This document shows, piece after piece, positions 6,590-10,552 of a stretch of DNA of 10,552 bases. This DNA is from Ferroglobus sp. (GTDB lineage Archaea > Halobacteriota > Archaeoglobi > Archaeoglobales > Archaeoglobaceae): contig WAQS01000212.1 of assembly GCA_015520115.1 (NCBI GenBank), positions 1 to 10,552 of the forward strand, written 5' to 3'. Under the pieces are notes generated by a model. The model was given only the letters and a program-made list of their open reading frames with translations. It made no database searches and was not told the origin of the DNA. Position 1 is the stretch's first letter. The number at the start of each line of letters is the position of its first letter. The position numbers and the translations under genes were made by a program.

Positions 6590-7087
6590 TCACCCGCCAG
6601 TTGCTGAAATTTTGATCTTAGCAGTGTAAGTTCCGAGTTTTACGGATTTCGTGTTTATAACAAAACCTACGCAGGAGGTTTCGTTCAGAGGAATTATGAT
6701 TTCGGAAGATGCATCTTCGGGGCTTTTGCTTACCAAACTGTCCGGAGAGTATATTTTTACAATTCCGTAATTTTCGATGACGGAAAGTTTTAGGAGAACT
6801 TCTCTGCTCTCCCAGCTGTTCACGGCTATGCAAAAAACCTTATCAAAGACATACTTCGAGTCGGGGCTAAGTCCGGTTGTGGAGGCAGAATTGCCGAATT
6901 CAATCAGTAACCTACCATCCTCTAATTTGGCGTAAGGCTTTATCGGTATAAGTTTAATCAAAGCCTGATCATCCGAAACTACTGATATCTGCACCTCTCT
7001 ACCCACCCGATATTCGTTGAGATTGGCATTCAGTCCGACGACCATTAAAATTACAGAAAAAAATATTAGTAGAATAATTTTATTCAT
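6590..7087 (-). CDS. DUF1102 family secreted protein, copy 2
   Basis: This is the middle of three tandem DUF1102 paralogues, 165 residues. A signal peptide (about 1-22) precedes REVQISVVSDDQALIKLIP (30-48). The central motif is TGLSPDSKYVFDKVFC (71-86), and CVGFVINT (139-146) closes the core. Unlike copies 1 and 3, the residue after FD is lysine and the cysteine is moved three positions to C86, still with C139 as a possible partner. It also lacks the NNPN loop found in both neighbours. ATG 7087 is 11 bases after the copy 1 stop and has only a weak ribosome binding site, so translation may depend on coupling. It is probably an exported subunit with a role distinct from its paralogues. Confidence 0.87.
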   Translation of the reverse strand: MNKIILLIFFSVILMVVGLNANLNEYRVGREVQISVVSDDQALIKLIPIKPYAKLEDGRLLIEFGNSASTTGLSPDSKYVFDKVFCIAVNSWESREVLLKLSVIENYGIVKIYSPDSLVSKSPEDASSEIIIPLNETSCVGFVINTKSVKLGTYTAKIKISATGG

Positions 7088-7098
7088 TGCTTTTCAAC

Positions 7099-7614
7099 TC
7101 ACTCTGTTGATTTTTCGGCGTGGATTGTGAGTACGCTCGGTATCGTATCGCCTGGGCTGTAGCTTTCGGCAGATATAACTATTCCGACACACACCGAGTC
7201 GCCGCTTTCTACAATAAACGTGGTTTCACTTCCCGCTTCTTCTTCACCAGAATACACGAGCACCTTTGAGTTGTCAGAACTAACAGTCACTGATATGGGC
7301 ACTTCCTCCCACAGATTGTTCGAAACTTTAAACATGCAATCGAAAGCGTAGGTTGAATCTGGACTGACACCTTCACCGAAACCATCTTGGTAATTTGGAT
7401 TATTTGTGCTGATGTCTATGTAGAGTTTGCCATCATCTGCACTTATATATGCGTAGGGTAAGTTCGGTTCGAGGTCGATCAACTCCTGATCGTCAGCAAC
7501 TACCGCTATTCTGACATCTCTTTTTGCTTCATAACTTGCGAAATCAGCTCCAATCTTTGCGGCCAGTATTAATGCTGTCAAAAGCATTAGTGTTCCGAAC
7601 ACTTTCCCGGACAC
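7099..7614 (-). CDS. DUF1102 family secreted protein, copy 1
   Basis: This is the first gene of the DUF1102-signal peptidase operon, 171 residues from GTG 7614. That start is chosen over GTG 7623 because GGGGAGGTG (7621-7629) sits exactly 6 bases upstream of it and would cover the earlier codon. The hydrophobic signal segment (about 6-22) is followed by RDVRIAVVADDQELIDLEP (32-50), the NNPN loop, GEGVSPDSTYAFDCMFKVSN (80-99) and CVGIVIS (142-148). C93 and C142 form the probable conserved cysteine pair. The body is acidic and beta-rich. It has its own likely promoter upstream and a 21-bp element shared with the 368-residue secreted protein gene. The ribosome binding site is among the best in the window, so this may be the major DUF1102 subunit. 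Confidence 0.88.
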   Translation of the reverse strand: MSGKVFGTLMLLTALILAAKIGADFASYEAKRDVRIAVVADDQELIDLEPNLPYAYISADDGKLYIDISTNNPNYQDGFGEGVSPDSTYAFDCMFKVSNNLWEEVPISVTVSSDNSKVLVYSGEEEAGSETTFIVESGDSVCVGIVISAESYSPGDTIPSVLTIHAEKSTE

Positions 7615-7658
7615 ATCCTTCACCTCCCCGAATTATTTTCCAAAAAATTATGTTATAA
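7615..7658 (-). promoter_or_regulatory. Promoter and ribosome binding site of the DUF1102 operon
   Basis: The minus strand carries GGTTATAACA (TTATAA at 7653-7658) as a possible TATA box. Transcription would start near 7630, leaving a leader of about 16 bases with the strong ribosome binding site GGGGAGGTG (7621-7629). The 21-bp element at 7663-7683 lies just upstream and could instead be the box itself, with a leader near 33 bases. Confidence 0.5.
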
Positions 7659-7662
7659 CCAG

Positions 7663-7683
7663 TACTTTGTTAATTTCACAATA
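7663..7683 (-). promoter_or_regulatory. 21-bp promoter element, copy A
   Basis: The core on the minus strand is TATTGTGAAATTAAC followed by AAAGTA. Eighteen of 21 positions match copy B at 9425-9445. It ends 48 bases before the GTG start of DUF1102 copy 1. This could be a regulator site or a shared core promoter. Confidence 0.6.
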
Positions 7684-7706
7684 AATCGAGTTAATTTGTT
7701 GTTAAC
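7669..7706. repeat. Helically phased GTTAA-type repeats
   Basis: On the plus strand GTTAATTT begins at 7669 and again at 7690 (21 bases, two helical turns), and GTTAAC begins at 7701 (11 bases, one turn). They lie between the membrane-anchored regulator gene and the DUF1102 promoter, upstream of the possible TATA box, where an activator would bind. AT-rich sequence makes chance matches possible. Confidence 0.4.
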
Positions 7707-7707
7707 T

Positions 7708-8151
7708 TTATAAAATTCTGCGCTCTTTGGCTATATTTATACTCGAACTTATCAAAAATAGTGAAGAAATCAACAAGCCAATGCTGTTCATGGTTATGAA
7801 GCTCAATATTAATGCTGCGAAGGACAATCCGAAATAGTATTTACTCCAACTGATGTCCACGCCTTCTACGAATTCTATGTACATCTTTACATCCTTTTTG
7901 ATACTCTCTTCTAAAATAAGCTTGTTCTCTCTTCTGTTGTAGACAATAATATTCGCTTTTTCGAGCTTAGGTATATGCGTTTGCTTGAGACTAATGTAAA
8001 CGCTTTTTCTGTTCCTACATTCTGGATCTCCTTCCACTCTGCAAATGTACTTTATAACGTCTTCGAGATCTGCGGAATCGTCATTCTCGATGAGATATTT
8101 TAGGAGAAGTCTTCTTCTTTTGTTTGACACAAGTCCCGTCAGGTCTTCCAT
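7708..8151 (-). CDS. Membrane-anchored winged-helix regulator (DUF7344-like)
   Basis: This protein of 147 residues combines an N-terminal winged helix with a membrane tail. LVSNKRRRLLLKYLIENDD (7-25), then KSVYISLKQTHIPKLEKANIIVYNRRENKLIL (49-80) is the pattern I know from archaeal DUF7344 proteins, predicted DNA-binding domains. C37 and C45 lie in the linker ICRVEGDPECRNR. Two hydrophobic helices (about 106-121 and 123-140) follow, joined by a very short turn, and the tail ends in KERRIL, so the DNA-binding part should face the cytoplasm. ATG 8151 is preferred over GTG 8160 because GGGTG (8158-8162) is 6 bases upstream. It has its own promoter and a palindrome that may be its operator. Position between two secreted-subunit units suggests that it controls them; the signal it senses is unknown. 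Confidence 0.82.
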   Translation of the reverse strand: MEDLTGLVSNKRRRLLLKYLIENDDSADLEDVIKYICRVEGDPECRNRKSVYISLKQTHIPKLEKANIIVYNRRENKLILEESIKKDVKMYIEFVEGVDISWSKYYFGLSFAALILSFITMNSIGLLISSLFLISSSINIAKERRIL

Positions 8152-8196
8152 AAAGAACACCCAATTTTTAATGTGATTTTGTGATATTTAAAATAA

Positions 8197-8204
8197 TTTT
8201 ATAA
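8197..8204 (-). promoter_or_regulatory. TATA box of the membrane-anchored regulator gene
   Basis: TTATAAAA on the minus strand. The expected transcription start is near 8174, giving a leader of about 23 bases that holds the GGGTG ribosome binding site. Confidence 0.6.
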
Positions 8205-8206
8205 TT

Positions 8207-8223
8207 ACTGAACAATATTCAGT
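8207..8223. promoter_or_regulatory. 17-bp palindrome, candidate operator
   Basis: ACTGAACAATATTCAGT on the plus strand has perfect 6-bp arms (ACTGAA and TTCAGT) and only one mismatched pair in the whole 17 bases. It abuts the upstream side of the TATA box at 8197-8204, where the BRE and regulator sites lie, and is separate from the U-tract terminator at 8231-8250. Autoregulation by the winged-helix gene is a natural reading. Confidence 0.55.
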
Positions 8224-8230
8224 AAAACCA

Positions 8231-8250
8231 ATTAAAAAAATAAAAAATTA
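8231..8250 (-). terminator. U-tract terminator after the 368-residue secreted protein gene
   Basis: The minus-strand transcript would run through TTTTTTATTTTTTTAAT about 20 bases after the stop codon. Runs of this type are the usual intrinsic terminators of euryarchaea. No stem precedes it. Confidence 0.6.
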
Positions 8251-8270
8251 AGTGGAGGGTTTTTCACAAA

Positions 8271-9377
8271 TTACGGACTTGTTAGCTGAGGCGGATCCGT
8301 AATCGGTGTTGGAGTCTCGCAGTAGTCTATAACTGGTTCAAACAGCAGATATATGGTTCCAGTGTAGTCTGCAGCTGGTGCTCCGAGCGGTAGCATGAAA
8401 CTAAAGTCTATCTTCGTCGTGTTGCAAGGTGGTAGCGTATTCATGAACGTAGCCCATTCCGTAGAGGGTATCGGATCGATAACTTGGTCGAGGAACCTCA
8501 TGTCAAAGACTCCGTCAAACGTCTTTGGCGGATTGGTTGAGCTCACGACTTCGCTTGCCATAGCTGAAAGCTTGATCGGTGTGTTACCGAGGTTTCTTAC
8601 TGTAGGCTTGTTCGGTGTGCTCATGTCAAAGTCTCCACCGACAACAGCCTTAGCTCCAACTTTCACGTTGTTGAATTCTACTGAATCGAAGTCCGTAGCC
8701 CACGCAAGCATTGGTCTAACTTCGAAGAAGTTCGTGAACTTTTCAGATGTAGCTCCGTTATTGTCTGTAGCCCAAGCCTCAACTCTGTACCATCCGTAGG
8801 GCTGGTGATAGGAGATTACAAGCTCTGCAACGTAAATCTTAGCTTCAGCTTGAGATATTTCATGAATCAACTCATCTGCTACCGTTCTGTTGAAGTATCC
8901 AGCTGCAACCGCCATGTCGATTAATTCCTTAACTGTGTAGCCTTTGAACACAGGCACATCCATCATCGGGACTCCAAAGCTGTCGAGGGGTGGTGTTATA
9001 TTTACAGCATGCACCTGATACTTGAAAGTTCCATCACCCCATCCGCAGGTTGGGTGATACACGTCAACGTACACGTTTCCGTTGCTAAGATCGGAAATAC
9101 CGTTCGGGTCACTCACAACAATAAACGCATAGAAATACGTATCCCCTCCAGGCACGATGTCTCCTTGCGTTCCGGGCTTTGTGGGATCAACATCAGTTAA
9201 TTCGTTAGTAGATGGATCCTCCCAAAGCTCCCATTTCGCTTTTATCCAGGGTGGCATTCCCAAAGCATCTGTGTGTGCCACAACGCTCACGGAAATTTGA
9301 TCTCCTGTGGCTGCTATTGCGTTCGCTGGCAACAGCAAAGCCACAAATACCAAAACGCCTATAGCCAATTTTTTCAT
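8271..9377 (-). CDS. Secreted 368-residue surface protein, probably abundant
   Basis: This is an exported protein with a clear signal peptide (MKKLAIGVLVFVALLLPANA, cleavage near 22-25). I do not recognise a named family, but its parts look like archaeal extracellular beta-sandwich proteins. The mature N-terminus has DQISVSVVAHTDALG (26-40), matching the DUF1102 strand. Then come VVSDPNGISDLSNGNVYVDV (87-106), a helical insert (about 148-180), WYRVEAWATDNNG (197-208) and GDFDMSTPNKPTVRNLGN (248-265). Three cysteines (C111, C318, C353) and sequons at N126, N163 and N319 are visible. There is no C-terminal helix, so it is released or bound through other proteins. The ribosome binding site AGGAGGTGA (9384-9392) is ideal, 6 bases from ATG 9377, and a terminator follows. 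I infer the main subunit of a coat or filament; TasA-like function is only a hypothesis. Confidence 0.85.
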   Translation of the reverse strand: MKKLAIGVLVFVALLLPANAIAATGDQISVSVVAHTDALGMPPWIKAKWELWEDPSTNELTDVDPTKPGTQGDIVPGGDTYFYAFIVVSDPNGISDLSNGNVYVDVYHPTCGWGDGTFKYQVHAVNITPPLDSFGVPMMDVPVFKGYTVKELIDMAVAAGYFNRTVADELIHEISQAEAKIYVAELVISYHQPYGWYRVEAWATDNNGATSEKFTNFFEVRPMLAWATDFDSVEFNNVKVGAKAVVGGDFDMSTPNKPTVRNLGNTPIKLSAMASEVVSSTNPPKTFDGVFDMRFLDQVIDPIPSTEWATFMNTLPPCNTTKIDFSFMLPLGAPAADYTGTIYLLFEPVIDYCETPTPITDPPQLTSP

Positions 9378-9383
9378 ACTTTT

Positions 9384-9392
9384 TCACCTCCT
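9384..9392 (-). promoter_or_regulatory. Ideal ribosome binding site of the 368-residue protein gene
   Basis: AGGAGGTGA on the minus strand, 6 bases before ATG 9377. It is the longest anti-16S match in the window and implies high translation. Confidence 0.85.
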
Positions 9393-9424
9393 TTTTTTGC
9401 TTAACAGAAAAAGGACAGATCTCC

Positions 9425-9445
9425 TACATAGTTAATTTCAAAATA
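9425..9445 (-). promoter_or_regulatory. 21-bp promoter element, copy B
   Basis: The core on the minus strand is TATTTTGAAATTAAC followed by TATGTA, matching copy A (7663-7683) at 18 of 21 positions. It ends 47 bases before the ATG at 9377. No better TATA box is visible here, so the AAATTAA part may serve as the box, with a leader of about 30 bases. Confidence 0.6.
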
Positions 9446-9471
9446 GAAATTAGAAAAAAGAAATTAAAAAA
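9446..9471 (-). terminator. U-rich terminator after the PGF-CTERM protein gene
   Basis: Just after the TAA at 9474-9476 the minus strand reads TTTTTTAATTTCTTTTTTC, two runs of six T. A perfect 14-bp palindrome, AAACGTTAACGTTT (9469-9482), spans the stop codon directly before it and may help termination. Confidence 0.6.
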
Positions 9472-9473
9472 CG

Positions 9474-10552
9474 TTAACGTTTCGTTAACTTTGCAGCGGC
9501 AACTATGAACAGCAGAAGGAGGGCTAAGTAGAATGAAAATCCTGGAGACTTGTTAACTTCGGAGCTTTTTTCTCCAACTTTCACCGATATGGGGCTGAGG
9601 ACGGCTATTTTTCCAGCGTATATTACCGAAGGTTTTAAGGTATAGTTTCCTTTTTCTTCAAAAATGAAGTAGGCTGTTAACTCGCCAATTTTACCTGTTT
9701 CGAGCCATAGGGGATCACTTTGAACAACTCCTACGAAATCTTCTCCTCTATAAATCTCGACTTTCAGCTTCGTTTCGTAGTCGATATATCCTGTGTTCTT
9801 TACTTTAATGTCTATTTTTGTCTGTTTACCAACAACGGGTTTGCTCATCGATGCATTTATCACTTGGAGAGATGCCGTTAGTGTGCCTTTTTCAAAGACG
9901 TTAAATTCTACCACCTTCTCAAATACGCTTACGTTTTCGACCAACACTTGCAATTTTGCCTGATATTTCTTCTCCTCAGCTTTTGAAGTGTCCCAGCTGA
10001 TCTTCAAAGTTTTAACCTCCCTTGGAGATAGCTCAATACTTTTGCTCTCCTCAAAAATGATGTTTTCGTCGATAACGGCGACCTTAAAAACTGGTACCGC
10101 TACAACATTACCATCGTTTAGTATGCTTACGGAAAACTTCGCTGGAACCCCTTTTTCAGTGTCTTGTACTTCATACGACAATACTTTTACGCTTACCCTC
10201 TGTTCTCCTACAACTTCAAGCTTTATCTTCAATGGTGACCTCGTTCCAATGCCAGTCCCCTCTCCGGGAGCTTTTGTTTCAAAATATAATGGGATTTCGT
10301 ATTTTCCGTTTGCAGCGTCATTGGGGACTTTTACTCTTACGACGAAACTCTTTGAGGAATTTGCAGGAACGTCTATTCTATCAATTACTCTCCCTTCGTT
10401 ATCTAATATCGTAATCCAGTCGTTGTACTTTTCGGCGTTGGGGTAAAATATCTGCTTTTCGTTTTGGTTATTGTATATCGTTATGAGAGTTTCTGCAGAT
10501 TGTCCTCTTGTTAGATCCTTTAAATCAATAATTGATGGTGCTATACCGACCC
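9474..10552 (-). CDS. Exported multi-domain surface protein with PGF-CTERM-like anchor, 5' end outside window
   Basis: The frame is open to the window edge, giving 358 residues here; the internal TTG at 10230-10232 is not a real start. The first visible residues VGIAPSIIDLKDLTRGQSAE resemble the first strand of archaeal exported beta-sandwich proteins right after the signal peptide, so probably only about 25-35 residues are missing. Domain 1 (about 1-115) has WITI (45-48) and VPNDAANGKYEIPLYF (75-90), as in NEW3/COG1470-like domains. Domains 2 (about 118-220) and 3 (about 222-330) look like CARDB-type sandwiches (SILNDGNV, KVKNTGYIDYE). The tail is P336-G-F, a hydrophobic helix and a basic KLTKR end, which fits the three-part archaeosortase PGF-CTERM signal. 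It should be a lipid- or membrane-anchored surface protein, possibly the base for the secreted subunits downstream. Confidence 0.82.
   Translation of the reverse strand, partial: VGIAPSIIDLKDLTRGQSAETLITIYNNQNEKQIFYPNAEKYNDWITILDNEGRVIDRIDVPANSSKSFVVRVKVPNDAANGKYEIPLYFETKAPGEGTGIGTRSPLKIKLEVVGEQRVSVKVLSYEVQDTEKGVPAKFSVSILNDGNVVAVPVFKVAVIDENIIFEESKSIELSPREVKTLKISWDTSKAEEKKYQAKLQVLVENVSVFEKVVEFNVFEKGTLTASLQVINASMSKPVVGKQTKIDIKVKNTGYIDYETKLKVEIYRGEDFVGVVQSDPLWLETGKIGELTAYFIFEEKGNYTLKPSVIYAGKIAVLSPISVKVGEKSSEVNKSPGFSFYLALLLLFIVAAAKLTKR

Noticed and set aside
6618..6833. 71-residue minus-strand frame inside DUF1102 copy 2
   Set aside because: Out of frame within a gene with clear family motifs; its product is rich in Arg, Ser and Lys without any recognisable domain.
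6088..7614. Possible recent gene duplication or recombination hot spot
   Set aside because: The three paralogues share protein motifs but I see no long identical DNA stretches between them, so the duplications are old.
8231..8270. Possible small RNA gene in the AT-rich intergenic stretch
   Set aside because: No stem of useful length, no C/D or H/ACA box pair; the T-run on the transcript strand is explained as a terminator.
8395..8799. 134-residue open frame on the plus strand
   Set aside because: Antisense to the secreted 368-residue protein, which has a signal peptide and an ideal ribosome binding site.
9474..10232. 252-residue version of the surface protein starting at an internal TTG
   Set aside because: The frame continues without a stop to the window edge, and the upstream 106 residues form a complete-looking sandwich domain, so the gene is longer and partial.
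9988..10446. 152-residue open frame on the plus strand
   Set aside because: Antisense to the anchored surface protein, whose frame is intact and shows sandwich-domain motifs. No promoter or ribosome binding site fits the plus frame.

Overview
This window looks like a piece of the chromosome of a hyperthermophilic euryarchaeon, most likely of the order Archaeoglobales. The reasons are family content (DUF1102-type secreted proteins, archaeal winged-helix regulators, an ER-type Ser/His signal peptidase, a PGF-CTERM-like tail), archaeal signals (TATA-like boxes, U-tract terminators, GGAGGTGA ribosome binding sites) and codon use. The assignment is inference; no database search was possible. All 14 genes that I support lie on the minus strand, so transcription runs from 10552 towards 1. 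The gene at each edge is partial. There is no gene-free stretch longer than about 120 bases. I saw no tRNA, rRNA, CRISPR array or insertion sequence.

Region A (10552 to 3280, upstream in transcription) is a cell-surface and secretion module. It starts with an exported multi-domain beta-sandwich protein with a PGF-CTERM-like C-terminal anchor (partial), then an abundantly translated secreted 368-residue protein, then a membrane-anchored winged-helix regulator. Next come three tandem DUF1102 secreted proteins, a SipW-like signal peptidase with a long C-terminal extension, a fourth small secreted protein whose start overlaps the peptidase stop (ATGA), a DUF5305-type membrane protein and a small winged-helix protein. 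The arrangement recalls the bacterial TasA-SipW fibre locus: exported beta-rich subunits beside a dedicated peptidase. Five of the exported proteins share the same short mature N-terminal strand, and two promoters share a 21-bp element at the same distance from the start codon. I infer that this is a co-regulated extracellular filament or coat system with its own processing enzyme.

Region B (3239 to 1665) is a two-gene cation/proton antiporter unit, a KhtT-like RCK_C regulatory subunit followed directly by a CPA2 antiporter. It is like bacterial KhtT/KhtU.

Region C (1654 to 1) continues in the same direction with a TRASH-type zinc-binding mini-protein, a JAMM/MPN+ metalloprotease-like protein that overlaps it, and the first 346 codons of a 3-isopropylmalate dehydratase (LeuC/HacA-type) large subunit. 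A 7-bp hairpin covers the likely ribosome binding site of the JAMM gene.
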